Translations under genes and position numbers: made by a program
Shown here: in pieces, positions 1-9,779 of the stretch
Numbering within the stretch: position 1 is the first letter of the stretch
How the letters are laid out: each line of letters starts with the position of its first letter
Source: Alkanindiges hydrocarboniclasticus
GTDB lineage: Bacteria; Pseudomonadota; Gammaproteobacteria; Pseudomonadales; Moraxellaceae
NCBI RefSeq assembly: GCF_001982605.1
Contig: NZ_MLCN01000023.1
Span: 62,001-126,000, forward strand
Length of the DNA stretch: 64,000 nucleotides
Direction of reading: 5' to 3'
The notes under the pieces: model-generated
What the model saw: the letters and a program-made list of their open reading frames with translations, nothing else
What the model was told of the DNA's origin: nothing
Database searches by the model: none

Positions 1-1
1 G

Positions 2-1681
2 GCAGTGGCTAATTCAGTGGTGGGTGAACCCCAGCCAAGTGTCGAAGAAAAAGCCAAAGTTGTGGCTGAGTTGCAGGCGCTGGCGCCAGCCGGTACGCAA
101 GTGGTTGATCCACTGGATGGCAAGATCAAGCTTACCGCCATTCAAACCAGCCAGTCGGTGGCCGATGCCAAAGGGCAGGAGCTAAAAATCAAGTATGAAC
201 AGCCCGTGCTGGTTGTCCAGAAAAACAATGCGTCACCCGCCAAGCCAAAAGTGGCTCCAGTTATAGTCAATGCCACGCAAAAACCGCAGGGCGAACGCTC
301 CGTGCATGTCGTACAGTCTGGCGATACGCTGGCTAACATTGCCAGCCGTTATGGCGTTAACTGGCGTGATGTGGCCAACTGGAACCAGATTGACCCCGGC
401 AAGTCACTGTACGTTGGCACCAGTCTGTATTTGTACAATGCCAAAAAGCCGCAGCCAAGCCGCCCAACCAGTTACACTGTTCAGGCAGGTGATACGCTTA
501 CTGCCGTGGCTGAAAAATTTGGCCTGAGCAACAAGCAGCTTGCTGACATGAATAACCTGAGCCCAACCAGCAACCTGATCCGTGGTGCGCGCCTGACCCT
601 TATTGATAATGGCAGCAGTAAAACTAATGACGAACAGGGACAAAGTCAGGCCCGTAATGAGAAGTCCAGTTCAGGCAGCAAATCCGGTGACAGGGTTGAA
701 ACCATTAGCTATAAGGTCAAGCCGGGTGAATCGGTAGGTTTGCTTGCCAACCGCTATCAGATTAGTAATGAGGAACTGGCATCATTCAACAAATTTTCTG
801 CCAATAGCACCCTGTATGTAGGGCAAACCATTAAGGTGCCTGCCACAGCCGTTAATGACGCTGAGGAAAAACCCGCAGCTACCAATATACGTATCAATAA
901 ATCTAGTGCAAAAGAATCTGCTGCAAAAATTGACACCATCAGCTATACCGTGAAGTCAGGCGATACTTTAAGCCGGATAGCCAGCCGGTTTAATACCAGC
1001 AATGATGAGCTGGCCAAGCTAAACAAGATTTCTGCCAGCAGCATGGTGATTGTCGGGCAAAAGCTGAACGTACCGGATACTGAAACCCCTGAACAACCAG
1101 CACGTCCAACCAGCTATACCGTGCAGTCTGGTGATACCCTAACGGGTGTGGCTGCAAGGTTTGACCTGACCCCGCAGGAACTGGCTGAGATGAATGACCT
1201 GAAAGCCAGCAGCAACCTGATCCGTGGCGCTACCCTGACACTGGTGGCAAGCGATACCAAGCCAGATAAAACCGACAGCAAGTCCGGCAAAAAGGCTGCC
1301 AGCAAAAAGGCCGAGCAGGATGATGTTGAAGTTGAAACGGTAAACAGCAAGCTAAGCCGCTCTAATGACACTGAAAGCTATACGGTAAAACGCGGTGAGT
1401 CACTCAATAGCATTGCAGCAAAACACGACATAACTGTGTCTGAACTGGCCAAGCTAAACCAGTTGTCCAGCAAGAGCATGGTACAGGTTGGCCAAAACCT
1501 GAATGTGCCCAAGCTTACCAGTAATTACACCATTAAGCGGGGCGATACCTTAATTGGTGTGGCCTCAAGGCATGGTGTATCGGTGAATGATCTGGCCAAG
1601 CTGAACCAGATTTCTCCATCCACCAGTGTCAAGATTGGTGATGTGCTGGTAGTACCAAATAGTGGCAGTCGTAGCTTATAA
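2..1681 (+). CDS. LysM-repeat cell-wall protein, 3' part (probable lytic transglycosylase MltD-like)
   Basis: The frame is open from the first base, so the gene begins upstream of the window and only its C-terminal part is seen. It carries seven LysM repeats of about 46 residues (near visible residues 99-145, 153-200, 231-278, 313-359, 368-414, 457-503 and 507-552). Each begins with a Y-T-V-x-x-G-D-T-L type motif and ends in a hydrophobic V-P or L-I. LysM modules bind the N-acetylglucosamine of peptidoglycan in the periplasm. Linkers are rich in Lys, Ser, Asp and Glu, as in flexible wall-anchored proteins. In Moraxellaceae such arrays commonly follow an SLT catalytic domain (MltD-like), but that domain would lie outside the window, so the enzymatic call is inference. 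The peptide importer yejA begins 90 bp downstream with no obvious terminator between, which would suit peptidoglycan-peptide recycling. Confidence 0.8.
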   Translation, partial: AVANSVVGEPQPSVEEKAKVVAELQALAPAGTQVVDPLDGKIKLTAIQTSQSVADAKGQELKIKYEQPVLVVQKNNASPAKPKVAPVIVNATQKPQGERSVHVVQSGDTLANIASRYGVNWRDVANWNQIDPGKSLYVGTSLYLYNAKKPQPSRPTSYTVQAGDTLTAVAEKFGLSNKQLADMNNLSPTSNLIRGARLTLIDNGSSKTNDEQGQSQARNEKSSSGSKSGDRVETISYKVKPGESVGLLANRYQISNEELASFNKFSANSTLYVGQTIKVPATAVNDAEEKPAATNIRINKSSAKESAAKIDTISYTVKSGDTLSRIASRFNTSNDELAKLNKISASSMVIVGQKLNVPDTETPEQPARPTSYTVQSGDTLTGVAARFDLTPQELAEMNDLKASSNLIRGATLTLVASDTKPDKTDSKSGKKAASKKAEQDDVEVETVNSKLSRSNDTESYTVKRGESLNSIAAKHDITVSELAKLNQLSSKSMVQVGQNLNVPKLTSNYTIKRGDTLIGVASRHGVSVNDLAKLNQISPSTSVKIGDVLVVPNSGSRSL

Positions 1682-1771
1682 TTTTTTAGTCATTGATTGT
1701 GCCAAGTCATTGCGTGTTTTGAGTAATTGCCTATGCTACATTGCGGCCAGCGGACTGGTGAAGTTGTAAAA

Positions 1772-3643
1772 ATGGAAAATCTGAAAAAACAACAAATAAC
1801 GACCCGGGCTGCGGGCTGGTTACTGGCAATGGGAAGCAGTATTGGCTGTGCTTTGACAGCAACTGCTGCGCCCATTACCCAGAATTACATTGCACTGCAT
1901 AGCAAGCCACTCTATGCCAGTGCAACTGCCATGCCTTATGCTAATCCGAAGGCACCAAAAGGTGGCATGTTGTCTCAGTCGGCAGTGCTGGCGACATTTG
2001 ACAACTTTAATACCTTAAATGGCAAGGGAACACCGGCTGAAGGAATTGGGCTGGTTTACGATACCCTGATGTCACCTTCGCTTGATGAGCCGGGTATCCG
2101 TTATCCATTGCTGGCAGAGCGGGTAACTTACGATCCAGACGATTCGTCCTATGTAATCTATCATATCAATCCCAAGGCCCGCTTTAGCAATGGCACCCCT
2201 GTGACTGCTGCCGATGTGGTATTTAGCTTTAATATGCTGTTGACCAAGGGCGCGCCCGGTATCAAGGTTTATCTGGCTGAGGTTGACAAGGTCATTGCGC
2301 TGAATAAGCTGGCAGTACGCTTTAATTTCAAGTCAAAGGATAATATCGAGCTGCCCAGCATTGTGGGTGAAGTCCCAATTTACTCACAGAAGGACTGGCA
2401 GGGTCATGACTATGAACGGGTTTCACTTAGAATACCTGTTGGTAGCGGCCCATACCTGATGGATAATTTTGTCGCAGGGCGCAGCATCACGTACAAGCGT
2501 AATCCGAACTATTGGGCCAAAGATTTACCCGTCAATGTCGGACGTTATAATTTTGACCGAATGCGCTATTTGTATTTTCGCAATCCGGATGTTGCTTTTG
2601 AGGGCTTTAAGGCTGGCCAGTATTTTTTTCAAGAGGAAAATAAAGCACGCACCTGGAGTATCGGGTATAACTTTCCTGCATTTAACCAGAAATATGTGGT
2701 TAAAAAAGCCATTTCCAACCAGAATCCAGTTAACTTGCAGGCTTTTGTTTTTAATACGCGGCGCCCTTTGTTTTCAGATATCCGGGTGCGTCAGGCGCTA
2801 ACCTATGCCTATGATTACGAATGGCTCAACAAGGCCCTGTTTTATGGTCATTATGACCGTATACAAAGCTATTTTTATAATAGTGAACTGGCGGCTACTG
2901 GAACACCGTCAGCCGCCGAATTAAAGCTGCTCAAACCTTGGCTGGATAAACTTAGTCCTATCCAGCGGCAGGGCGTACTAACCAATTGGCAGTTTCCAAA
3001 AAGTGATGCCAGCGGCTTTAACCGCAACAATTTGCTTAAGGCCAGAGAGCTACTATTGCAGGCTGGCTATCATTATCAGCATGGCAAACTGATGGATAAA
3101 TCCGGCAAGCCGTTCCGGTTTGAAATCCTGATTCGGCAAGATGGATTGCAGCGTACTATTTTGCCATTTACCCGTAATCTGGCCCGGCTGGGGATTGATG
3201 CAACCATCCGGCTGGTTGATGCGCCACAATACATGGAACGCCAGCGTACCTTTGATTTTGATATGATCACGTTGGCAACCTCAAACACTATTTCGCCGGG
3301 TAATGAGCAGGCTCAGTATTGGAGTAGTGTTTCTGCCGATCAGGAAGGTAATTACAATCTGGCTGGTATTAAAAACCCGGCAATTGATGCCATGATTGAC
3401 CTGATTATACGGGCACCCAACCGTGAGCAGCTTATTACACGCACCCGTGTTATGGATCGCTTGCTGCGTGCTGGTTACTATCTGATTCCGACTTATAGCA
3501 AGTCCAAATACTGGGTAGCCTACTGGGATATGTATGGCTATACCGCCCAGCGTCCCAAGTATGATCTGGGTGTGGATTACTGGTGGGTAGACCCGGCCAA
3601 GGAAAAGCGAGTCATGCAGTATTTACAGCGCCAACAAAAATAA
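1772..3643 (+). CDS. yejA: Periplasmic oligopeptide-binding protein, YejA family
   Basis: Solute-binding protein of an oligopeptide ABC importer (SBP family 5). In E. coli YejA is the receptor of YejABEF, which imports peptides including microcin C. The product is 623 aa, the usual YejA length. Residues 1 to about 33 form a signal peptide with a positive N-terminus, a hydrophobic core and an Ala-x-Ala type end, so export to the periplasm is expected. The body has family features such as the early N-P-K-A-P-K-G-G motif and a Trp/Tyr-rich C-terminus. The frame stays open upstream to a TTG at 1727, but the ATG at 1772 puts the signal peptide at the N-terminus and was chosen. It is followed by yejB, yejE and yejF on the same strand. 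Confidence 0.88.
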   Translation: MENLKKQQITTRAAGWLLAMGSSIGCALTATAAPITQNYIALHSKPLYASATAMPYANPKAPKGGMLSQSAVLATFDNFNTLNGKGTPAEGIGLVYDTLMSPSLDEPGIRYPLLAERVTYDPDDSSYVIYHINPKARFSNGTPVTAADVVFSFNMLLTKGAPGIKVYLAEVDKVIALNKLAVRFNFKSKDNIELPSIVGEVPIYSQKDWQGHDYERVSLRIPVGSGPYLMDNFVAGRSITYKRNPNYWAKDLPVNVGRYNFDRMRYLYFRNPDVAFEGFKAGQYFFQEENKARTWSIGYNFPAFNQKYVVKKAISNQNPVNLQAFVFNTRRPLFSDIRVRQALTYAYDYEWLNKALFYGHYDRIQSYFYNSELAATGTPSAAELKLLKPWLDKLSPIQRQGVLTNWQFPKSDASGFNRNNLLKARELLLQAGYHYQHGKLMDKSGKPFRFEILIRQDGLQRTILPFTRNLARLGIDATIRLVDAPQYMERQRTFDFDMITLATSNTISPGNEQAQYWSSVSADQEGNYNLAGIKNPAIDAMIDLIIRAPNREQLITRTRVMDRLLRAGYYLIPTYSKSKYWVAYWDMYGYTAQRPKYDLGVDYWWVDPAKEKRVMQYLQRQQK

Positions 3644-3739
3644 TGACTGATTTAAGGATGATTTTAATGATAACAGGCCTGATGTCCGGTGTTGAACCCG
3701 GCTTTAGTGTACCAGTAGTCTACTAAGGATTAGCACATT

Positions 3740-4828
3740 ATGGGTGCATACATTGTCAAACGCATATTGCTGATTATCCCAACCCTGTTTCTGATTCTGC
3801 TCACTAACTTTTTAATTGTGCAGGCCGCACCGGGTGGTCCTGTAGAGCAGGCCATGGAACAGGCACGACACGGGGCCGGCTTGGGCAAGGTTTCAGTGGG
3901 CGGTGGTGATGGTGCCGGGACTTCAGGTGTATCATCTGCCCAGTATCAGGGCGCGCGTGGCCTGCCACCGGAGATTGTAGAGCAAATCAAACAGCAGTAT
4001 GGCTTTGACAAACCCGCCCATGAGCGTTTCTGGCTGATGCTTAAAGGCTATGTAAGCCTTGATTTTGGAACCAGCTTTTTTAAGGACAAGCCTGTAGTTA
4101 GCCTGATGCTTGAAAAGCTGCCGGTATCGGTATCGCTGGGATTATGGAGCACTTTGCTGATTTACCTGATATCTATTCCTCTGGGTATCAAAAAAGCCCG
4201 TAGCCATGGGTTATTCTTTGATAAAAGCACTTCACTTTTGCTGGCCGTGGGCTATGCAGTGCCAACCTTTGTATTTGCCGTGGTGCTGATTGTATTTTTT
4301 GCAGGTGGCAGTTATTTTCAGTGGTTCCCGTTACAGGGGCTGGTGTCGGAGAACTTTGAACAGCTATCCCTGCTACAAAAAATAAAAGACTACTTCTGGC
4401 ACTTAACCCTGCCGCTACTGGCTATTACGCTGGGTGGCTTTGCCAGCCTGACTTATCTCACCAAGTTTTCTTTTTTAGAAGAACTGGGCAAGCAGTATGT
4501 CTTGGCGGCGCGTTCCAAGGGTCTAACAGAAAACAGGGTGCTGTATGGTCATGTGTTTCGCAATGCCATGCTCATTGTGATTGCCAGCCTGCCCAGTGCC
4601 TTAATTGGGATTTTCTTTGTTGGCAACCTGTTTGTAGAAATTATTTTTAATCTGGATGGCTTGGGCCTGCTGGGCTTTGAGGCTATTCAAAACCGTGATT
4701 ACCCCATCATTTTTGGCACGCTGTTTATATTCACGCTGCTGGGTTTAATTTTACAACTGGTGAGCGATATCTTATATCAGGTCATTGATCCCAGAATTAA
4801 CTTTGATGCCCGAGGGTCTAACGGATGA
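3740..4828 (+). CDS. yejB: Oligopeptide ABC transporter permease YejB
   Basis: Inner-membrane permease of the YejABEF importer, 362 aa. It has an N-terminal transmembrane helix (about residues 8-30) followed by a periplasmic loop. That loop holds a Gly-rich stretch typical of YejB but absent from ordinary OppB. Then come five or so hydrophobic helices with the BPD_transp_1 EAA loop near residue 250 (the A-A-R-S-K-G-L-T segment), which contacts the ATPase. An AGGA ribosome site lies 10 nt before the ATG. Its stop overlaps the next start by 4 bp (ATGA), indicating translational coupling with yejE. A 96-bp spacer separates it from yejA, the usual place for a stabilising structure that raises binding-protein levels, although no clear hairpin was seen. 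Confidence 0.9.
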   Translation: MGAYIVKRILLIIPTLFLILLTNFLIVQAAPGGPVEQAMEQARHGAGLGKVSVGGGDGAGTSGVSSAQYQGARGLPPEIVEQIKQQYGFDKPAHERFWLMLKGYVSLDFGTSFFKDKPVVSLMLEKLPVSVSLGLWSTLLIYLISIPLGIKKARSHGLFFDKSTSLLLAVGYAVPTFVFAVVLIVFFAGGSYFQWFPLQGLVSENFEQLSLLQKIKDYFWHLTLPLLAITLGGFASLTYLTKFSFLEELGKQYVLAARSKGLTENRVLYGHVFRNAMLIVIASLPSALIGIFFVGNLFVEIIFNLDGLGLLGFEAIQNRDYPIIFGTLFIFTLLGLILQLVSDILYQVIDPRINFDARGSNG

Positions 4829-5835
4829 GCCCGATTCTGCAAGCACGTTTACGCCGTTTTAAAAATAACCGGCTTGGGTTTTTCTGCTTTTGCCTGTTCA
4901 TGCTGATTTTTATTGCCTGTCTGGGTGCCAACTTTATTGCCAATGAACGACCCTTGATAGTGAAGTATCAGGATTCATTTTACTTTCCGGTGGTTAAGGA
5001 TTACCCCGAAACCACCTTTGGCGGAGTGTTTGAAACAGCAGCAGAATACCGCGATCCAGTTGTACAGCGCCTGATTAACCAGCAGGGCTGGATATTGTGG
5101 CCACCATTGCGCTATGCCAACCAGACAACCAATCTGGATCTGGCAGTACCCGTACCCTCACCACCGAGCGCGCAAAACTGGCTGGGAACGGATGACCTTG
5201 GTCATGATGTGATTGCACGGATTCTGTATGGATTACGGGTATCATTGTTATTTGGCCTGTTTTTAACGGCTGCAGCGGCTGCTATTGGTATTGTTGTGGG
5301 GGCACTGCAAGGCTATTACGGCGGCTGGGTAGACTTGCTTGGGCAGCGTATTTTGGAAGTCTGGGGTGGTTTGCCCACACTGTTTATGGTAATTATTCTG
5401 GTGAGCCTGTTTACACCGAATGTTTACTGGCTGTTTTTAATCATGCTGTTTTTTGGCTGGCCAGCGCTGGTGGGTTTGGTGCGTGCTGAATTTTTGCGTG
5501 CGCGTAACCTTGACTATGTTCGCGCTGCACGGTCTTTAGGGGTGAGTAACCGCTCCATCATGTTCCGGCATATTTTACCCAATGCCTTAAGCTCCAGTCT
5601 GTCACAGTTGCCATTTATGCTCACTGCCAATATTACCGCACTCACGGCACTGGACTTTTTAGGTTATGGCCTGCCACCCGGTTCTGCCTCTATTGGTGAA
5701 CTATTACTTCAGGGCAAAACAAATCTGGATGCCCCATGGCTGGCCTTAAGTGGCTTTTTTACCATGGCAATTGTGCTGTCCTTATTGGTGTATATCGGGG
5801 AGGCCGCACGTGATGCATTTGACCCAAGACGTTAA
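4825..5835 (+). CDS. yejE: Oligopeptide ABC transporter permease YejE
   Basis: Second inner-membrane permease of the peptide importer, 336 aa, pairing with YejB to form the translocation pore. It starts with an Arg-rich cytoplasmic segment and a transmembrane helix (about 18-40). A periplasmic segment containing N-W-L-G-T-D-D-L-G-H-D follows, the signature of OppC/DppC/YejE permeases. The EAA loop near residue 235 reads R-A-A-R-S-L-G-V. The gene overlaps yejB by 4 bp. Its 3' end overlaps the chosen yejF start by 23 bp, and the yejF ribosome site lies inside yejE. Confidence 0.9.
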   Translation: MSPILQARLRRFKNNRLGFFCFCLFMLIFIACLGANFIANERPLIVKYQDSFYFPVVKDYPETTFGGVFETAAEYRDPVVQRLINQQGWILWPPLRYANQTTNLDLAVPVPSPPSAQNWLGTDDLGHDVIARILYGLRVSLLFGLFLTAAAAAIGIVVGALQGYYGGWVDLLGQRILEVWGGLPTLFMVIILVSLFTPNVYWLFLIMLFFGWPALVGLVRAEFLRARNLDYVRAARSLGVSNRSIMFRHILPNALSSSLSQLPFMLTANITALTALDFLGYGLPPGSASIGELLLQGKTNLDAPWLALSGFFTMAIVLSLLVYIGEAARDAFDPRR

Positions 5836-7459
5836 AAAAGAAATGGGAATAAAAACTGAAGCTTCAGAAGTAGGCAACCTGCCGCTGCTACAAGTGCAGC
5901 ATTTGTTTATCCGTACTCAGCAGCAAGTGCTGGTGCAGGATTTAAGCTTTGACCTGCATGCCGGGCAATCGCTGGCGATTGTGGGGGAAAGTGGGTCTGG
6001 CAAGTCAATTTCCTCACTGGCTTTGCTGGGGCTGCTGCCGGACAGCCTGCAGGTTACTGGACAAGCCAGCTTAAATGGAATAAGCCTGCTGCAACGAAAT
6101 GAAACCCAGTGGCGACAAATTCGTGGCAAGAAAATTGCCATGATTTTTCAGGAACCCATGACCGCGCTTAATCCGCTGCATAAAGTGGAAAAGCAGATTG
6201 GCGAAATGCTACGCTTAAATGGATTAAGTAAAGCGCAGACGCGCACGAAAGTTATTGATTTGCTTAATCAGGTCGGTATTCCAGAGCCTGAAACCAAGCT
6301 TAGCCGTTATCCGCATGAGCTGTCCGGCGGGCAGCGTCAGCGTGTGATGATCGCCATGGCACTGGCACAGGACCCGGATATTTTAATTGCCGATGAGCCG
6401 ACCACGGCGCTGGATGTCACCTTGCAGGCACAGGTTTTAAACCTGCTGAAGTCGCTACAGGCCAGCCGCCATATGGCCATGATCTTAATTAGCCATGACC
6501 TCAATCTGGTGCGCCGCTACAGTGATAACGTGATTGTCATGCAACTGGGGCAGGTGAAGGAACAGGGCAACACTGAACAGATTTTTGCCAATCCGCAGGA
6601 TAACTATACCAGGCATTTGCTGGATCAGGATTTTGGCAAGGCCATTGTGCTGGAGAATGCCAATGTGTCAGCGCAGTCGGCAGCACAGCCTATGCTTAAG
6701 CTGGAACAGATTACCGTGCAGTTTCCCATTAAAACCGGCTTGCTTAACCGCGTTACAGATCAGGTGGTTGCGGTTGAGCCACTGGATTTAAGCGTTATGC
6801 GTGGAGAATCCGTGGGAATTGTGGGTGAAAGTGGTTCTGGAAAAACCTCGCTGGCACTGGCATTGGCCCGCCTGATTAAAAGTGATGGCAAAATTGTACT
6901 GAACCAGAATCGGCTGGATCACTTGAATGAAAACCAGCTACGGCCACTGCGTCCCCAGTTTCAAATGGTGTTTCAGGACCCGTTTGGCAGTTTAAACCCA
7001 CGCCTGACCATTGAGCAGATTATTGGGGAGGGGGCCACCCGCCTGATTCCCAATAAAACTGAGCGTCGCAAGGCAGTTGAACAGGTGTTGCAAAAGGTGG
7101 AGTTACCTGCCGATTTTGCAGACCGTTATCCGCATCAGCTATCAGGTGGGCAACGGCAGCGTGTAGCACTGGCGCGGGCACTGATTATGAAACCCAAGCT
7201 GATGATTCTGGATGAACCCACCTCGGCGCTGGACAGAACCACGCAACGCGCTTTGGTGAACTTGTTGCGCAAGTTGCAGCAGGATGAGCAGATTAGTTAT
7301 GTGTTTATTAGCCATGATCTGGCGGTGATTCGTGCCTTGTGTCAGCGCGTGCTGGTACTGCGGCATGGCAAGTTCATGGAGCTGCAGGCAACGGAAGACC
7401 TGTTCAATGCACCGCAAAGTGATTATACCAAGGCATTGATTGAGGCAGCGCTAGGGTAA
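5813..7459 (+). CDS. yejF: Oligopeptide ABC transporter, duplicated ATPase YejF
   Basis: Cytoplasmic ATPase of YejABEF, 548 aa, with two fused ABC cassettes as in YejF (Opp and Dpp use separate D and F subunits). Each half has a Walker A G-E-S-G-S-G-K-S/T, a Q-loop, the signature L-S-G-G-Q-R-Q-R-V and a Walker B followed by D-E-P-T-x-A-L-D. After each cassette comes the oligopeptide-type C-terminal extension. The start at 5813 is preceded at 9 nt by GGGGAGG (5797-5803), the best ribosome site here. The open frame extends to 5750, but those residues only mirror yejE. A later ATG at 5843 has a weaker site. This is the last gene of the operon; a weak hairpin follows near 7501. Confidence 0.9.
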   Translation: MHLTQDVKKEMGIKTEASEVGNLPLLQVQHLFIRTQQQVLVQDLSFDLHAGQSLAIVGESGSGKSISSLALLGLLPDSLQVTGQASLNGISLLQRNETQWRQIRGKKIAMIFQEPMTALNPLHKVEKQIGEMLRLNGLSKAQTRTKVIDLLNQVGIPEPETKLSRYPHELSGGQRQRVMIAMALAQDPDILIADEPTTALDVTLQAQVLNLLKSLQASRHMAMILISHDLNLVRRYSDNVIVMQLGQVKEQGNTEQIFANPQDNYTRHLLDQDFGKAIVLENANVSAQSAAQPMLKLEQITVQFPIKTGLLNRVTDQVVAVEPLDLSVMRGESVGIVGESGSGKTSLALALARLIKSDGKIVLNQNRLDHLNENQLRPLRPQFQMVFQDPFGSLNPRLTIEQIIGEGATRLIPNKTERRKAVEQVLQKVELPADFADRYPHQLSGGQRQRVALARALIMKPKLMILDEPTSALDRTTQRALVNLLRKLQQDEQISYVFISHDLAVIRALCQRVLVLRHGKFMELQATEDLFNAPQSDYTKALIEAALG

Positions 7460-7500
7460 CTTTTCTTTAAAGCTGGATTTAAAAACACTTAATGTAGACT

Positions 7501-7526
7501 GCCAGCTTTCAAAAAATGAAACTGGC
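7501..7526 (+). terminator. Weak hairpin after yejF
   Basis: A GCCAG...CTGGC stem with an inner TTC/GAA and an A-rich loop lies 41 bp after the yejF stop. The following stretch is T-rich but not a clean run, so it may be a weak intrinsic terminator or an mRNA-stabilising end. Confidence 0.35.
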
Positions 7527-7582
7527 ATTTAAGTTTATTGAAGAATTCTAATTAAAATTTAATTTAAAAACTTGGAACAAAA

Positions 7583-8134
7583 ATGCGAAATTTTAGAATT
7601 TTATTACTTACTATTTTTTCATTAATCATATTGTCAGGCTGTAACCAGATTGAGTTTGCTACTCGAAACACGCCTTATATCAATACTTTAATTGAGCAAT
7701 CACTAGCGCAGCCAAATCTGCAAATTGATCCTGAATTTCGTGCCCAGAAATTATTGCTGGATCTGGATGGCGATGGCGCACTTGATTTAGTGAGAGTGGT
7801 GAAAAACACGTTAAATCATAAAGCTGGTCTTGAAATTATTTTTGGTAATTATCAACGAGTGGAATATCTCATTGCTGGCAAAACACTGGCTGGCCTTAGT
7901 GAAGATGATTTATCAGGGTTTCAAACCTACAGTATTGCGCCCAAGCATGAAAAATATGTTGACCTGAATGTTTCTATCGGTGAAAACGGGGATATTCCAG
8001 CCATGGAAGATGTACCAGTTGATGAACTGGTTTATCTGGAGCATGATGGTATAGATATTGGGATGCTGGAATCCTGTGGTAGCGGCATTATTTATATGAA
8101 AAATAATAAATTTCACTGGATTCAGACCAGTTAG
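7583..8134 (+). CDS. Putative lipoprotein of unknown function
   Basis: The 183-aa product begins with a short basic segment, a hydrophobic helix and a lipobox L-S-G-C (Cys about residue 20), so it is predicted to be lipidated. Residue +2 is Asn, not Asp, which favours outer-membrane sorting by the usual rule. The mature part contains a L-D-L-D-G-D-G-A-L-D-L-V stretch near residue 56, like the calcium-binding loops of FG-GAP/VCBS or dockerin-type repeats. Such repeats are common in secreted proteins of unknown role. It lies 18 bp before another secreted protein that has a similar Asp-rich loop, so the pair probably forms a two-gene unit. I do not recognise a named family. Confidence 0.7.
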   Translation: MRNFRILLLTIFSLIILSGCNQIEFATRNTPYINTLIEQSLAQPNLQIDPEFRAQKLLLDLDGDGALDLVRVVKNTLNHKAGLEIIFGNYQRVEYLIAGKTLAGLSEDDLSGFQTYSIAPKHEKYVDLNVSIGENGDIPAMEDVPVDELVYLEHDGIDIGMLESCGSGIIYMKNNKFHWIQTS

Positions 8135-8152
8135 TCTAAGGGAAAATTAACA

Positions 8153-8851
8153 ATGAAAAATGGAATAAGCCTTAAATTATTAATTTGTCTGGTTCTAAGC
8201 GGACCGCTACTAAGCCATGCCGCCACATTCCATATTCAAAATGGTTCCAAACTCTATAATGCCCAGCTTGATGTGGCTCACTGCGAAAAAGATGAATGTT
8301 CAGGCCAAGCTAGAATCTTGCTGTATCAAAAAGGCAGTCAGCAGATTTTTCAAACCCTAACTTCTGATGACCTGAATTTTTATCTGGATAAAAAACAACA
8401 GCCTAGCGTTAATATCATTCAGCTTTATAATGAGCAAAGCCCTTTGATATTTGAAGATTTTAACTTTGACGGCCAGCAGGACTTGGCAATCCGTAATGGC
8501 AATGAAAGCAGTTATGGTGGGCCGTCGTATGATGTTTATGTGTTTAATAAAACACGCCAGAAATTTGTACCCAGTAGTGAACTGACCGAACTGGCTTATG
8601 ATAATCTGGGCATGTTTCAGACCGATGCCAAGCGCAAGCGATTAATTACCTTTGCCAAATCCGGCTGCTGTTTTCATGTGACCTCAGAGTATGCCGTTAT
8701 TCCCAATAAAGGGTTAAAGCTGGTGCATGAAGTCACTGAAGATGCAATAGGCGGTGAGCAGGTAAAAGTGACCACCCGAACTTATAATCTAAAAAATGGA
8801 AAGTGGGGCACCACCGTCAAAAAATTTCCGGTAGATGAGTATTATCAATAA
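8153..8851 (+). CDS. Secreted protein of unknown function (XAC2610-like)
   Basis: The 232-aa product has a clear Sec signal peptide (residues 1 to about 23, ending S-H-A). The mature part includes F-E-D-F-N-F-D-G-Q-Q-D-L-A-I (near residue 100), a VCBS/FG-GAP-like Asp loop, followed by a Gly/Ser/Tyr-rich strand and a Lys-Ser-Gly-Cys-Cys-Phe-His motif. This pattern is what I associate with periplasmic proteins annotated as XAC2610-related. Function is unknown. The paired Cys residues could form a disulfide. It is probably co-transcribed with the lipoprotein gene 18 bp upstream. Confidence 0.7.
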   Translation: MKNGISLKLLICLVLSGPLLSHAATFHIQNGSKLYNAQLDVAHCEKDECSGQARILLYQKGSQQIFQTLTSDDLNFYLDKKQQPSVNIIQLYNEQSPLIFEDFNFDGQQDLAIRNGNESSYGGPSYDVYVFNKTRQKFVPSSELTELAYDNLGMFQTDAKRKRLITFAKSGCCFHVTSEYAVIPNKGLKLVHEVTEDAIGGEQVKVTTRTYNLKNGKWGTTVKKFPVDEYYQ

Positions 8852-8919
8852 GCCAAGGCAGGCATCGCTAAAAAATTTGCTATGATGGCAGGCATGATTT
8901 TTAATGCATAAGGTTTGAT

Positions 8920-9750
8920 ATGACAGTCGCAGAACAGGGATTATCAGCGCAGGGAAAACTGCTACAGGGAAAACGCTTTTTAGTGGCCGGTGTTGCCAGC
9001 AAATTATCCATTGCCTATGGAATTGCACAGGCATTGCACCGTGAAGGGGCAGCGCTGGCCTTTACTTACCCTAATGAAAAACTAAAAAAACGGGTGGATG
9101 AGTTTGCCCGTCAGATGGGTTCTACACTGGTGTTTGCCTGCGACGTGGCAGATGACGCACAAATTGAACAAACTTTTGTTGATTTAGCCCAGCACTGGGA
9201 TGGCTTGGACGGGGTGGTGCATTCCATTGGTTTTGCCCCTGCGGATCAACTGGACGGTGACTTTACTGATGTCACTAGCCGCGAAGGCTTTAAGATTGCG
9301 CACGATATTTCGGCCTATAGCTTTATTGCCATGGCGCGTGCGGCTAAACCTTTATTGCAGGCACGGCAGGGCTGCTTGCTGACCTTAACCTATCAGGGTT
9401 CCGAGCGGGTATTGCCCAATTACAATGTAATGGGTCTGGCCAAGGCCTCGCTGGAAGCCAGTGTGCGTTATCTGGCCAGCAGTCTGGGTAAGGATGGCAT
9501 TCGGGTTAATGCCATTTCTGCCGGGCCAATTCGTACTCTTGCAGCCAGTGGCATCAAGAGTTTTCGTAAAATGCTGGATGTGAATGCCTCTATTGCGCCA
9601 TTACAACGTAATGTCACTATTGAAGAAGTGGGCAACGCAGCATTATTTTTATGTTCACCATGGGCGTCGGGTATTACAGGTGAAATCATGTATGTGGATG
9701 GTGGCTTTAATACCGTGGGTATGAGCGAAAGCCTGCTGAATACCGACTAA
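8920..9750 (+). CDS. fabI: Enoyl-[acyl-carrier-protein] reductase (NADH) FabI
   Basis: Catalyses the last, NADH-dependent reduction of each fatty-acid elongation cycle (FASII); this is the triclosan-sensitive enzyme family. The 276-aa protein has the FabI-type atypical Rossmann nucleotide motif [11 protein letters not shown] (about residues 24-34). It also has the catalytic Tyr-x6-Lys pair (Y168, K175) in [10 protein letters not shown] and the additional conserved Tyr ten residues earlier (Y158). These mark FabI rather than the general SDR FabG. It is slightly longer at the N-terminus than E. coli FabI (262 aa). A gene for a small membrane protein follows at 29 bp. Confidence 0.93.
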   Translation: MTVAEQGLSAQGKLLQGKRFLVAGVASKLSIAYGIAQALHREGAALAFTYPNEKLKKRVDEFARQMGSTLVFACDVADDAQIEQTFVDLAQHWDGLDGVVHSIGFAPADQLDGDFTDVTSREGFKIAHDISAYSFIAMARAAKPLLQARQGCLLTLTYQGSERVLPNYNVMGLAKASLEASVRYLASSLGKDGIRVNAISAGPIRTLAASGIKSFRKMLDVNASIAPLQRNVTIEEVGNAALFLCSPWASGITGEIMYVDGGFNTVGMSESLLNTD

Positions 9751-9779
9751 TGCCAAGAACAGGATAAAAGGGAACATTT

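Noticed and set aside
300-1660. Possible tandem DNA repeat or CRISPR-like array
   Set aside because: The repetition is at protein level (seven diverged LysM modules with linkers), not conserved DNA repeats with unique spacers.
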